A stretch of DNA of 64,000 nucleotides from Bugula neritina (GCA_964035545.1 OZ037766.1:27532173-27596172); one strand, 5' to 3'; shown: positions 1-14,109, counted from the stretch's first letter. The notes: generated by a model not told the origin, from the letters alone. Made by a program: numbers and translations.

Positions 1-442
1 TATTATTCAAACCATTGAGTATGTAAATTAACATGTTTCGTTATAAATAGAATCAATCATTGCTGCTGGCTGAATGTTTCAGCAGTTTGGTAAACATATT
101 AAAAAACACATGAACATAAAAGACATTTAAGATAATGACATTTGTAAGGCTAAATTAAAATAGTGAGAATTGAATTCGCTTAGTTTGCCATTCACAGTTT
201 CCTAGATTAACTCAAGCTGCTATTTAATAGATCTGAAACTATATATCCCGTATATATATATATATATTCTCTTTATACATGCTCTCTATATTATAGGCTC
301 TCTATATATGCTCTTTGCAGCAGGAAGATATCCGAGTATATTAATTTCGAAGCAATTAAGTTGTCAGTAAATGTTCTGAATGCTGCACACCAGAATAATA
401 GAACCATTTAGCTCTCTGTGTGTGGTTGGCTCAACGTCCTAG

Positions 443-611
443 TCTTATGGAAAGTGCTGGAACACTCCATCAGCAGATGCCAAGAAGTATTGACAGTCTA
501 CCTACCATCTGTCTGTCTAGTATAAAAAAAGACCAGCAGAGACTGGTGTTTCACCCCTTGGCAGTTGGCACTGCTGATGCAAATCTCAATAGGTGTTCAT
601 CAATCATGTAG
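443..611 (+). CDS. Probable terminal exon of an unrecognised gene entering from the left
   Basis: A frame of about 56 codons ends in TAG at 609-611. It has mixed, protein-like composition: residues such as MESAGTLHQQMPRSID followed by a Leu/Val/Ala-containing tail ending NRCSSIM. The best acceptor is the AG at 441-442, preceded by a CT/GT-rich tract, which starts the exon in phase 2. An alternative is the AG at 410-411, but its pyrimidine tract is poorer. No initiator context is seen, so upstream exons would lie left of the window. A poly(A) signal follows at 916-921. I do not recognise the protein, and the call rests only on frame length, composition and flanking signals. Confidence 0.35.
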
Positions 612-915
612 AGATTGAAAACTTAACAGATGAAATAACTATTTTGCTAAATTCATCAAAACACTTTTAAAATTAGTTGATAAATGTATCTTTATAAAAA
701 CTTTTTGTGGTTTAGGCTGTGTAGTATTTTTCCATGTAAATTGTTTAGCTCAAAAAGAGAATTTTTAAGTTTTTAAGCTCACAGTGGTTGAATATAGCTC
801 TTGTCTATTGTGCATTTGCATGCAAATTATTATTTAATTATAGTAAAAAGTATTCTATGAATATTATTGCAGGGTTAGTTAATTTTCATTTCTGCAACTG
901 CCACCATTGCAAAAC

Positions 916-921
916 AATAAA
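916..921 (+). terminator. AATAAA poly(A) signal for the left-edge gene
   Basis: An AATAAA hexamer lies about 300 bases after the TAG at 611, a normal 3' UTR distance. It is meaningful only if the exon at 443-611 is real. Confidence 0.3.
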
Positions 922-949
922 AAACTTGAAATAGAGTTGCCAGGTTAGA

Positions 950-3900
950 CTTCCACTGTACAAGTGAAATATTGCCCTAATATATCAAACATTAGACTAG
1001 TGTGCAGTATGGAAATGTGAGCTTATGAAATTCTTACAGTGTGTTATAATATCTAGGTTAATATTATATGACACTCATCAATCAACTTCTAGACTATTAT
1101 TTTGCAGATTACCTTGACACATTAACGACATTAAGCAACATAATCTCCACCAGGCAATATTCTACTAGAATAGGAAGTGACTGCAGTTGATGGACTTCTC
1201 CACGAAGACCTGCACAAGGTTCTCCTGCACGTTGCATCACACACTTACCTAATTATTGACCAATCACATGTGTCCTTTCAGCGCTTGACCCTGTTTTGGT
1301 TAAGCCATGCCTTTTAGTTCAATCGTGTTCAAAGGGTCTCTTGCCAGTATTTTGAGTTTGACTTTAGTTTCCCTGTTACACAGTGTTGTTACGAACCTGT
1401 CTAAGCAGCATGCTGACTCATATCCTGTCTAAACTACTAATATTTTGTTTAGAAATAATCACGCTATTATCACTTTATCTCTTCCTTGTCAGTGATTCAA
1501 AACTAACTTTAATGTAGGTGACTAATAAAGCACCGTCAAATATTTGCAAATTCTGAACACACTGCAAGAATTTGCTAGATATAGATTCTCTAACAGCAAA
1601 GTTACAGGTTTGAAAAGCAACAAGAAGAACTGTATAGATATTTTATCGCATGCATGCCATACATTAAACTGCTGGAATACTAAACGTTATTAATTTATAT
1701 TCTTGCCTTTATACTTCTAATGGATGCAATATAAAGTTTAGTTTGTCGTTGAAAAAAAAACTGAACAGCTAGTAACATATTTATTACATAATTAAAGCAG
1801 TTTATTTCCAAAATCATTCAAGCAGTAAATGCTTGCATAATAAACAATTATACAATAAGTTCTTTCTAGACTATATCAGCTGGAATTCAACTAATTGATG
1901 TTGGGCACCTTTTTTTAAATTTGAACCACCTTGAAAAACCTTGGAGTAGAAAATACAGACATTTTTGAAGCTATTCAGCAATGTTAGATCCAAAGTAGGC
2001 AATCAATTTGCATGGATACTTCTTTGCCAGATTTAGGCTTAGTTCCAAAACTCCCCAAAATAGGTATTTTTCAACTCATCGGGCTAAAGATCGATTTTTG
2101 GTAATCAATTTAAATTTTTCGTAAAAAAGCTTCTTTCAAATATGCTTTTTTTATTCTTAGCTGATGTATAACGCTCATAACAAGACCAATAACATTTTTG
2201 TGAGCTTGAAAGATGTTCTTTTCAATGCTATAACTTACAGTACCTAAATTAAGATTAAAAATACGAGCAATAAACATAAAATAGTAATTAATTATTTGGG
2301 CTATAGTCCATGCATCATGCCTGCATGTGAACTATCAATTAAGCATATTAGGACATTGTTTGGTCAGGAATTTGTATATCATCTCTTCCTATAGTTAAAT
2401 TGCAATTTCTAGACAAACATAAAGCAATTCTTGTTTCGTTGCATTTTTTCTCTATGTTTGCAATTGCATGACATATAAGTTGTAGAGTAAAATCAGTTTA
2501 TGGCGCAGTAGGCAAACGCAATTTTCACTTTGCAACATTTTTAATAAGTAGATGCAATGAACTGAAGTATACCCTAACTCTAGTATGATACTAATTTCTC
2601 AACTGTTGTGAGAGTTTCATTAATAATCTTATCATTTAATTTTAGAAACAAGACAATTGGGTAGTTTCTAGCCCATGTAACCTGAACATGCTTTGGCGTC
2701 TATAATAAGCATAAATGCTATACTTGAAGTATTCTCATTGAGTCATACCAGTACCAGAAATCGTTTAGATTTTTCTCCTACAGCTATATATAATAAATCG
2801 AGTTATAAACAAAAATATATTTTATTTCAACAAAAACCAATTTCTCAGCACGGCTTTGAATTGCATTGTTTCAACATCTAAACTATTTAGGAAATCCACT
2901 AAATCCCTTTGCTTTTTCATTTTATTATTTTTTCTATTTTTATCACATCAACACTTATAGTTTTCACAGTATTGAATAAAGTGAAAAAGTATCAAGGTGT
3001 TTCAATAAATGTTTGACTGCAACTTGTTGGCTTCACTTTGTTGTTAAAAAATCTTTGCTGCAACAGGTGGTGGATGTCCTACAATACTGGGAAACACAAT
3101 ATTTAGATTGATATACAATCACTAATCACTATGACTATATATGAGTCATTATTGTATGATTCACTCAAAGGGAAACAAATTAGTCACCTGTCACTAGAAA
3201 ATTCTCTTTCAAATCTTCAATTTTCTTTGAAACCATAAATTCATATATACACTTTGAGTTTGAAGATACAAAAGTCTGTTTTATGTTATTATCTTAAATA
3301 AACATAAAAAATCACATCATTGTGATTTGCCTGAAACCTATTGGATTTTATAAGCTAAAAACATTTTTAAAATTTCAATAACATCCGTTGCAGCTGTTAG
3401 AATAAGTAAAAACTTATTTCTAAATTATAGCAGAGTGTGTTACGGTTTACCCCATTAGGAACAGCTGGGATTGTTCACCGCAGTCATTTGTAAACTTGAT
3501 TTATGAGTTCATCAAAAACTTGAATTGCGTCATCTGAAAACTTGTTTGTTATACTTCAAATCAGTTGTTAGTCCGCTACAGAGGTTTGGATATACCAGTT
3601 TTTCAGAGCAACATAAAACGACAACCGCCAATGTTTCAGTTATACAACATTGTTTCTTCCTCCTTGTCCTTAACATGCCTCATCAAAAAATAGTTTTTAG
3701 CTCTAAATGAGAAATGCATTTCTTGGTGTTCGTAGATGGGAAGTTCAACTCATTATTTCAACATAATACAATTGGGTTATTATTCAATATAAACATATTA
3801 TAGCAAATTGTATTTTTAAACTTGCCTATTTAATTGACATGTAAACTGCTGCACCTACGCAAGTGATCAAACAAATTATTCATCGTGATTCTTGTAGGGA

Positions 3901-5560
3901 AATGGGCTTGCGGTTTGTAGGACACCATTATTCAGGCAGTGTTATAGCCCTATATTTTCAGCGTGCAGGCTGCAGCATAAAGTTATAAAAAGTAATACTA
4001 GCCAGGCAAGCTTTTGCAGTTTTAGCTAGTAATTCGAAAATATTATTATTTTTAAATCTTAAATTAATGTATTTAAATACTGTGTTCTTCAACGCAGTAT
4101 TATATTATGTATTAATGTGAATGATTAGGTTACATAGGTACTGTGCTGCACTAACTCTTGGTACATAAAATGCTTACATTCAAAGTCTTATTAGGAAATT
4201 ACAATTTGTTGAAAGGAAATCATTCAAAAACACTTGTGCTGGTGATGCTGTAATAGATCAAATTATAGTTACAAATTATAATTGTCATTGATTCGAAATG
4301 TATCTACCTTTTCAGTACTATACTGCTACCAAGACTAGTTCCATGCACCAAGTGTAAGATATAATTGTCAACGTTACAACCTGTAATGAGTTTCACTCCA
4401 TGCCGGAAGAGTAGTCACAACAACAATGAGAGTTCTACTGCTGAGCCAATGTTTAATGCACTGGAATTCAAGAGCTGTCAAACTATTAGTATTTTCGAAT
4501 TTTTGATAATTGTTTGGTTTTATCAGTATTTCTGCATGCAGCTACAATTTATGACTTACTGAATGTGTCCATTCAAAAGGAAATTTAGCATACTTTAACC
4601 TTATGTGGCACAATAACACTAATTACCATGACCACTAATTATACTAAAAATATGCCAATACCTTGTTTAAAAGTATTAGGAAATTCCTAAAGACTGTCAC
4701 AGAGCCCTAATAACAGATCTAGGTGAACAAATACCAAAGCACTGGTATACCAATTCATCACTTCCATGCATTTGATACCCAAGCCTGTATAGGCCTATAC
4801 TATGCATGAGTTTATTTATTAGTCAATGTAGCTTTCATTGTTTGAAGTTTTGATATGTTTTTATTTTTAAAGATTCAAACCCTCTACTGCGTTTTTAAAG
4901 TAAAATGAAAAGTACTAAAAGTACGTAATTAGGTCATTTTATCTAATTTTATTAGCACCAGTGCAAATAATCTGATTTAGAAAAAAAATATGACAGTGCG
5001 CTACTTTCAAAGTTTGAGAAATGCATTATTATTGCTATTAGTTTTATTTTCAATGTCTTGAATTTATGCCGAGTTTTAAAAACATGTTACATAATTAATT
5101 TATGGTAAAGTATTTCATAGGCTGCCAAGGATACGTGAATGCTTTTACAGGCATGCACTTTTGATGGTAAAATATTATTGCCTGGGTGGAATTGTTATCA
5201 ATAAGTTGCATAAAATGTATGAAATGATCTATAAATAATTTGTGAAATGTTAATTGAAAATGTGAGCAGTAATGGTAGCTATTGCTGTCACTAGGACAAT
5301 AGGCTAAACCCTTGATGACATGAATTTAATTGCAAGTGTCAATCATATATATCTATATTTTAGAATATTATTCAACTTTTCCATAAAACTTTTGGTGTAT
5401 TTATAGCCTACAAACCAAATTATGCTTATTATTTATTAGTTACAGCTGAATGTTATTACAATAATTCAGCATAAAATATTGACGTATGTAAATGTTTCAA
5501 ATTACTTTATTCTTATTTCGGACTAACAAAAACTTTATCAAAAGTACATAAAATAAAAGA
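950..5560. other. AT-rich intergenic stretch, no gene seen
   Basis: No convincing exon was found on either strand. Short open frames here lack paired splice sites and have AT-driven composition. The 3' UTR of the gene ending at 5814 probably begins inside the right end of this stretch: TTTATT at about 5567 gives AATAAA on the minus strand. Confidence 0.5.
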
Positions 5561-5813
5561 ACTAAATTTTTTATTGCAACATTTTCAAGTAATTAATTAC
5601 ATGTTTTAAGGTAATTCAAAAAATGGAGGTAAATAACCTTATTTGTAGCCATATTATTGCACAACAGGCCTGAATAAAAAAATAAATATTATTTATACAC
5701 TAATAACCGCATTTGGTTTGAGTTTGGAAGGACTTGACAGAATAATTAAATATATTTATACAGATATTTACACATTATGAAGTAAAACACCAGTCAATAA
5801 CAGTCGACTGATA

Positions 5814-8800
5814 TTAGTAACAGTAAGTCTTGTCAGTGTTGAAGCTCTGCCAAGTGCTACTATTACTCCTTAAGTACCACTGCCAGTACCGGCAAGCCAT
5901 CTTCTGTCTGTAACCATGTGGATCTGTGCCATACAGACCCGGGGCAGAGTGACTTCGTTTATAAGTAGTCCTTAAAGCCCTGCAGTTACTGCAGTCACCC
6001 GACGCATCGTCGTCGCTCGAGTCTCGCTCACATACTTCACATATCGGGTCACATGACTCGTACCCCTGATCCGCCCACATGGATCGGCTGTCAGAAAAAC
6101 TTTGGCGTTTTCCGAAGGGCACAGATCTGGACTTGAAAAATTTGGGGCGGTTTCGAAATAATCGCTTTGTCTCTTCAGTTTCCTCTTTCCATGTCTTTGC
6201 GGTTTTATTCTGCTTCATTATTTTCGAAATAATGCCAGAAAAAGATAGTCTGCTTTCCATTTTCACCAATTTGTGTGGTTGAGCTGAGTCTAGGCTGAAC
6301 TTTCTGGACAGCAAAGAGAGGCGATCTGCAAAGATATCAAAGGTTAATGTAAATAAAGACAAAGTGTCCATTACTAATGATCTATCATTTGAATGTTAAG
6401 TGGTGGCATAATAGTAAAATGTAAGTTTATAAATTTTTCTTTGGCCAACAGAGAAAATCTTTCGAGATGGCAAGTTATAGTGCTGTGTTTACTGCAGCTG
6501 ATTATAATATGATGTGGTATAAAATCTTCTTTGACAGTCAGTTGATGTGCTTAGCATTAAAAGAGTATTAATAATAAGTTCCAATGTGTTCGGTTGCTCT
6601 TTAGATTCTAATTTATGTATTCATACCATTCACCAAACTCTTACCAAGTTATTACAGTTATTGGGTCAACCCCATTCTCTACTCACTGAGCAAATCTGAT
6701 TATTAATATTCCTCATTTCATAGCTGTATCTGTGGTTTGTCGGTAAGCATATTAATAAAACATTATTCTTTACGAACACTTGAAAATTGGAACTGGTACC
6801 ACACAGAAATAAAGGATCAAATGAAACAGAAGTTGCAAAATGAGAATATAATTAGTGAAAGTTTGAACACTTCTCTCAATAATATGCCAAGCCTAGCAGT
6901 TATTTGCATACAGTTTAATTACCCCGGAGTATGTTTGGCTGGTGCAATGTGGTAATAATATAACATTTAGTGTAATTTTATAATATCACCTACTGATAAA
7001 CTGCCAAATAAATACATACTATATAACATCACTCGGCATAGTGGTTATGGCTACAGCACAATATGGAAAGGGTGGTGCACATATTTTAATAAAAATGACA
7101 TTAAAGTGTATAATTTTACACTGGCTGTCTCTGGGGGCAACGCCGATGCACCATCTGGTGCCATGACAGGTCACATGACAGGTCAGATTACTATGTAGGT
7201 CACATGACAGGTCAGATTACTATGTAGGTCACATGACAGGTCAAATTACTATGTAGGTCACATGACAGGTCAGATTACTATGTAGGTCACATGACAGGTC
7301 AGATTACTATGTAGACAAATTATCTTTATGGTGCAGCCAAAAAGGGTGAAAAGAGGGTTCACATTTATGCAAACAATTATAGGAAACAAAAACATCGAAG
7401 CAAATTAAACCATTCATATTTATTCAGTCTATTTAGATATCTCAAAAGAAAAGACGACTTCTAACAGGTTTTGCAAACTGAAATTGTTAGTGGGAGTATG
7501 CTTTGTTTTGTTAATCTATTAAAAACAAGGTGCCACCCTGTACCTGCATCTATAATGGGTTGAATTATGCAGTTGCCCAGGATGCTATGTCTAAATAGTT
7601 GAATTTATCAAAGACAATATATTTTTGTTATTGGTCTTTGCTCATGCAAATCTAAATGAAATGTAGATTAGAACCATGAAGGTGTTTCAGACAACCACAA
7701 GTTGCACTTGTCTAAAGTGTGGCAATAACTTCATCATTTCATGACTAAAACTCTGAAACAATGATTAGCAAACAAAGTAGGAAATTACCTCCAGTAGCAG
7801 AGTCCTCACTCATCTCTGTAATTGCCGGAAGATGCTCTCCAGAGTGTATCTCGGGATAGCTGTGAGTTAGAGGTAGTTCTCCTGAACCTTTCCGTCTACC
7901 CATTTTCTCTGTCTGCTTCAGCAACGAGTCTGGCTTACGATCAAAAAAGTTCTTCAGCTGTTCTGTAAAATTAGACGTGAATTGTGCAATAGCAGTGGAA
8001 GTAGTAAGATCAGTAAGCTATCAACCTCATTGCTACTTGATATGTTCTAAAAACTGTCAACATTCACTCAAGTAATTACAGAACAGGTTAGAGCTGGTGT
8101 AGCACAAGATTGCTGCCAAGTATTGTGTCATATGACTTTGGAAAGGGGAACAGATTGTTACAATTTGTGAGGATTGCAAAGGTTACTTTTGAATCAGGCA
8201 AAAAGATTCAAGTTTCGATTCTCTTGCCAAGTTTTCCCGGCATTAATCAGAAAAATTGCGAAGTCTTAAAGTAAAATGGGTGTGGTGAAATTAACAGACA
8301 AATCTTATAATTCTCTCTGCTACATCTAATTATTGCAACTATTTTTTGAAAATATGAAAGAGTTACTCTTAAGTTATAACCATCAAAGTAAATAAATGCA
8401 GTTTGATTAGAACATTCCGAGAATTAATAAAGCATTTAGATATATTTGCAGTTAATCTCTAATCTCTACGCTTAATGTTGCAATCATGTTTTATTTCTAA
8501 GCCAACTTAGAGAAGTTGCTGATTCAAAAGTAGAGAGAGTGTAGGATAATAATCAGCTCTAGTTTCCATGATATTAGAAGATAATAAATTATACAGAAAG
8601 AAGATAGTTTGTTCTTGAAGAATGCAATAAATCTCTTAACAAGCTACAGGTTAATTTTTGACATCATATCTGGAAATAAGCTCAAAGAAAAATGATCAAA
8701 CAGCTATCTTGATAATCAGACAAACCTAAGCTTTTACAAAGAGCAACCAAATCAAGTAACAGCATACTGGCAGCAGAAGCAGCAATAATCGCCCAGTCAC

Positions 8801-11800
8801 CTGATTGCTATCCTGTACTAAAACTTAAAAGGCTTTTTATAAGGCCCACTATAACTTACTGTTGAGCCCGCATCCCAAACCCATAGCCTTAATCCTTTGT
8901 CGAAGAAAAAAATTAATTATTGAGAGAAAATTAGTCCAACCTCTCCTCAGCAAGAATGAAAGTATTGTGAAAGAGTTTAAACAATTACTTTCACATCAAA
9001 TTGATTCCGCCTATCTTGGACACCGACAATTTTATACGCTTGAATAATTGATTTTTATATATCTGGGCTGTTCGCGAAATTATATTCATCCCTGGTTTGA
9101 AAATTCAAATCGGAACTCATTACAAATTCATCATCTGCTTAAAATAGTGTAATCATTAGGTAAGGAATTCTGCCTTTGGAAGAACAAATTAATTGGATAA
9201 GATTGGATAATTATAGTTCAGATAAAAAGTAGCGTCTTAGGAATGTTACCACGGTAACTGAGAAACACTACCACTACTCTACATGTAATTGTATTGGATA
9301 CGGAAAGCCCATTTTCAGCCAATTTCTGCAAGCTAATTGGGAAGACCAAAATATTTCTGAAACTATCAACATTCCCAGAAATTCTGATAGCTTTCTGGTT
9401 AACTAATGACTTGTCTAGTACAGCTTAGAGTTGTAAAGAATTTCACAACATTCTGAATAATTTAGTCGTATGTTGTTTACAGAACATCTACAGCAACAAT
9501 GACACACACTAGTTTCAAAGTACTGGCAGTCTTAGTAGTTAGTACTTTGACAGTCACAATACAGAGTACACCATGACAGTCACAGTACATAGTATACTGT
9601 CAGTACAGATCACCAACTCTGACTACTGACACCTGCTAACAAGTGTTAAATTCAGAGCATTATACTAAGTGGCAACAGGCATTTAACCTTTCATCCCATT
9701 TTTGAAAAACCCCAAGTATACTCTTTTGGGTAAAGTTATTGAATGCTTTAAAACTTTTATAACACACTTTTAGTGCAATGAACTTTGGATGCAGTAATTA
9801 CATTAAAACACTTTTTGAAGTTGGTTAGCTAAAGGCATAAATGAAACAATGTTACGATAATCAAGATTATAATCATTTTTCCAAAACACACTAACATGAG
9901 TTTTATCTGAAACGCCTGGAAACGTTAGGTTGCAAGCTTGATATCTCTATTTGGTAATATAACAACTTGATATTGAAATAGAGTGGTAAAGTTTGTATAT
10001 AAATAAATGCTTTGAATTACTGAAAATTAGTACAACAGAGCAATGAAGTAATAACTAATGAGTATAGCCATGAGCTTTGTCATATTGGTTACTGCTAAAA
10101 GAATTAAATTCACATTTTGTCTGCTCCTCATTTTATAAACTGTTTAAAAGACTTTGCTGGAAGCTTTTTTTAATTGTTAAAAGTTTAATAGAGTTCAATA
10201 TTCAAATGTGGGTGGAATTTTTAAAGAGGTATTTTAGTTTTTCACTTGTTATTTCCTAATTAACTGGCTGCCAACATGACAGCTCTGCCTAACTTCTAAC
10301 TAATTGTTGATTAAACTATTGTTGACTTTGTATGCTGCTTACTGCAGGCATGAACACAACCAAGAACCTAGTCCTATAGCTACACTTTATGGTAATTTTT
10401 TTATTTTCATGACATCTGCATTAGTAGCGTAAGCTGTTGGTGATGTCAGTACTAAATGCTTTTACTTTGAAATGAAAATTTGCTGTAGTTATGCAATGTG
10501 GCAGTTATTGCAAGTGCTGGGATAAACAAGTAGGAATAACAGAGATAGGAAGCCTTCAGCTGATTACTTGAAGGATTCCTGGGAATGTAGTTTATAAGTT
10601 GGCACAACTCAATTTTCATTCAGTATTATTCAACTAGCGGAGGCCAACTTAACAAAAAAAACCTAAGAGTTGCCTAGGTGACTGGGTGCCATGAAGACGT
10701 ACTGATACCAATTCACGCAGCCAAATTATTTTCTATGAATAATTGAAAATACACTCTCAGTAAATGGATTTACTTCTGCGGTGTACAGCAGTAGATCTTG
10801 TGTGTAAAACCAAGAATCTCGGTCATCAATGGACCCGGTGAATGCGATGAGTCGAAATGATTGAAAGCTGGAAGTTGAGTGCCACACCTCGAGTAGATAC
10901 TTGCATTAATTAGTTTTTAAGTGTCTCATAAATGTTACAGTCTAGAATTCTAATTAATGACATGATAACATTAGAATAATTATATTTCATTCACTTGGCT
11001 GCTACAAACTAATTAGTAATTAGTTTTTTAATATAAACCTAAAGTTAAAGTTAGAAGCGGTTAGCTTACCCACTGCCAGTCAACCTATCCAACTCCGAGT
11101 AAAGGTCCAAATCACACTAAAATTTTACCTAACGAAATCAAACTCAGGTTTTGTAAAGGCAGGTTTTACTTTCTTTCTCTCCAGAGCATTTGTGATTTCT
11201 ACTACCCTAAATGGTAGCTAAATAGTAAATACGAGTTTTGTCAGATTAGCGTGATAATACATAATTTGCTTCGAAGCCAAACATCACACCAAACAGACAC
11301 GCCCCCTGCTCACATAAATTTTATCTACAACTGAAATCACTGGAGCGTAACTCCTACGTACAACACGGAGAATTCTGTTGATGGCTGGGTGATAGAATAA
11401 GATGGGTATGAATCATATTTTTCTTCTTAGCCAAACTGGGTCTTTTGATTACTAGTTTTTCAGTATTGAGATGAGGAAAGGGACTAACTATTCTAACCTT
11501 CTGAATAATGAGAAGGTTATTTCAAGTCAAAGCCAAGAACATAACATGAAATATGGAAATGAGACCAGCAGCCATATATTATCCAGTTGCTGCGATTAGC
11601 ATTATTACCTTGCAAGCCGATACAAAACACTGTTAGAAGTCTGCAATGTTTGAATTACAGATTCATAGAATTCATATAATTTCTGCATTATAATAAATAT
11701 TCCATTTATTAATAAACACTGATGTTTGTTTTTTGCATGTAGTTATGCAACAACTACTTAACCATTCACCTATGAGTATTCAATCAGCCTTGTGAAACTG

Positions 11801-13910
11801 GCAAAATATTTCTTTGGATTGTTAGAAGGTCATTAGCAGCTATTTTAAATGCAATAGCATGCTTTGCCAGTGACATTGTAATGGCCTTGGAAAGCACAGC
11901 CACTATTCAATGAACAGTCTGCTAAGATCAGTTAGGAAGAAGAAAAGTACTTATGTACTAAACTGCCAATAAGTGAAATATCTCAAGCTATAATCAACCA
12001 CAGTAAACACATGGGCTGATTTCAATAGACTATAAATTCAATGTTATAATAGCATGTTGTATTAATATGGAGGTCTGCCCAGTATACCTTCTCCAGGAAG
12101 GAGGTGGTTTGACTCTATAGTCTATAAATTATCTATTCTGTGTTCTAGTATTCTATTTTGAATGTCTAAAAACTAAAAAAAAGTAAAATTCTATAACTAG
12201 ATAGACTTAGTCTATAATCATAGGTTGGCTACTGATTTAATTACATCTACTTTTTATGAGTATTCAGTTTGCCAATGGGGTGACAACTCCAAGTTCTGCT
12301 ACACATTCACTTTTAATCAGTATACTATGATAGTAATTAGAAATACATTTAGCTGTAATTAATTTACTGTTACAATGTTGCGTTTTAAGTTATTAATATA
12401 CAACTGGCTACGTCAAATCTGTAAATAGCTGCTCATTGTAACTTTTTACAGAGCAAGATATATCAATGAAGACTCACTTATAAAACAGTGTACAGCATAG
12501 AATACATATCAGATAATTATTAATAACTATGCTCCACTGTTATAGTGTTAACAGTAACATATTGATATCAGTTTCATAAGATGCACTAACATCAAGTACA
12601 AGGTCTAATTTATTCCTTAGCTCTACTCCACCCAAAAAAGAGGACAGATAAAAATAGACTTTCTTTACTTCTACAAAGTTTCAGGTGTTAAAAAAGTGAT
12701 GCAATACTTGTTTGTGTTCCTAACCAGGCAATTATACATTGTTGGGGGAGTAGATTGACACCACCTCCATAATCTTATCTTTCAGTTGACATGATTTTGA
12801 CTATTTGGCTGATATTCAGTTTAGATGCTAATGATTAAGGTTACATCACAGCCTAAATAGTTCCAGACTTGGAAATTTACATATTATAATGGCTAAAGCC
12901 ACTTCAACTTTCAGACCCAAAGCAACTTCATGTTAGCTAATTATCCTAAGCATGCATGTGTACTATATTTTAGCCCCTGTACTAATTGCTGTTAGCAAAG
13001 GCTTGTTTGGGGCTATAAACAATAGCTGTCATCATATCAAAGGTTATTACATGATGATGAAAGAAAACTATGCATGTTCCTTAGCCTTGGCAAATAGCCT
13101 GCTATAAGAAACCTGTGCTATTGATGGCTATATTTTCCAAAATTGGCTACGAGGGCGAATTAACTAATCTTAATTTGCATTTCTGCATATCTAAGGACAT
13201 GACTCAGGCAGGCCCATAGTCCATACACCCGTTAGCATATTCTAAACTGCATATGCAACTCAAGAATGTTTGTAACTTGAGCAAAAGATTTGTGAATTTA
13301 TATATAGATACCATATTCCTGGTAAAGTGTACAAGTGTTCATATAGCAATCTATTATCTTCACAAATGAATATAAGATGATGTTTATATTGCGGTAAGTA
13401 TATACCAGTTTCTAATGTAACTATCTATTGTTACATAACTAGTTGATTACACAGAAATAGCATTTTAGCATTTTGCCCAGACCTATCTATATTAGTAACT
13501 CATCACTCTAATGGTTACGAAATCTCTTATACTATGTCTAAACGTCTATGTCTATATGTCTATATTTTCTATTGAATGTGGCAGCTTTATGCAGGCTATT
13601 TTCAATTACTTGTTGAAAGAAAAAATATTTGCCTATCAATTTGTTTATAGCATAGCATTTTATTTATTGATGTAAAACTTATATTGAAAACAAACAATTT
13701 TGTATACTGTAATACAACAATCACGGCTTGCAACGCAATGCAAAGTTAAAGTGTCCAACAGGTTTTTTCTCTGTTATGACCGTAGTAAGAACCTTATAAA
13801 AGTTTTACATCAAAAAATGCTTTTTTTAAACAATTAATATTTACAGTGAATAAAGGTCAGGTGGCATATAAACGAACGGTAAACTGTATTAACTCACCTA
13901 AATAGTCCAT
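5814..13910 (-). CDS. Unrecognised 232-aa serine-rich, cysteine-cluster protein, three coding exons
   Basis: Exons (minus): 13910-13898 (13 nt), 7962-7789 (174 nt) and 6325-5814 (512 nt, TAA stop). Splice sites are gtgagt/tttacag and gtaatt/tttgcag. The frames join exactly (phases 1 and 1) to give 232 residues. The start ATG lies in a strong context (A at -3, G at +4). The protein is hydrophilic, with no signal peptide or membrane segment. It carries several basic-directed serines: RKGS near 28-31, SRKFS near 69-73 and RQS near 136-138. Two sites resemble 14-3-3 ligands, KSRSVP at 127-132 and RSHSAP at 186-191. An acidic stretch is bracketed by C158xxC161 and C174xxC177, which could bind zinc; C154 lies just upstream. 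The C-terminus is rich in Tyr/Trp. I recognise no family; a cytoplasmic or nuclear phosphoprotein is an inference. The first intron is 5.9 kb. Confidence 0.7.
7169..7313. repeat. 29-bp minisatellite, five copies
   Basis: Five contiguous 29-bp units beginning GGTCACATGACAGG, with a single substitution in the third copy. The array lies in the second intron (6326-7788) of the 232-aa gene. Each unit contains a TGACAGGTCA core. Confidence 0.95.
7963..13897 (-). other. Long first intron of the 232-aa gene
   Basis: A 5.9-kb intron bounded by gtgagt and tttacag on the minus strand. It is AT-rich. The open frames at 8862-9047 and 10077-10259 on the plus strand have no supporting signals. No element with clear ends was found. 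Confidence 0.6.
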
Positions 13911-14090
13911 TGTATTTACAGCCGAGTGATAGAAGGATGGAGAAATAGATCTGACACAGAATACGTTTGACTGCTAAATGCAAGAGTTTCAATATTTACG
14001 CAGTGAATGACCCTTACCACGTTCACAGCACATGAGCAGCAGATGCTTCCTGTGAGGATATACATTGACTCTTGATGCTCAAAGTACTGG

Positions 14091-14097
14091 TTATATA
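14091..14097 (-). promoter_or_regulatory. TATA-like element upstream of the 232-aa gene
   Basis: TATATAA on the minus strand, 181 bases upstream of the ATG at 13910. It would place transcription start near 14060 and give a 5' UTR of about 150 nt. Position and sequence fit, but TATA-like strings are common in such AT-rich DNA. Confidence 0.35.
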
Positions 14098-14109
14098 AGG
14101 ATGTGAGGT

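Noticed and set aside
1170-1227. Minus-strand stretch after gtgcag encoding about 19 residues (ENLVQVFVEK...) to a TAG
   Set aside because: Too short, with no upstream exon in phase and a weak pyrimidine tract.
4365-4562. Plus-strand frame with Ser/Asn-rich composition
   Set aside because: No ATG in good context, no acceptor before it and no partner exon.
8862-9047. Plus-strand frame of about 60 codons with basic residues, considered as a retroelement fragment
   Set aside because: No recognisable reverse-transcriptase or integrase motif, no splice sites, and it lies in an intron of the opposite strand.
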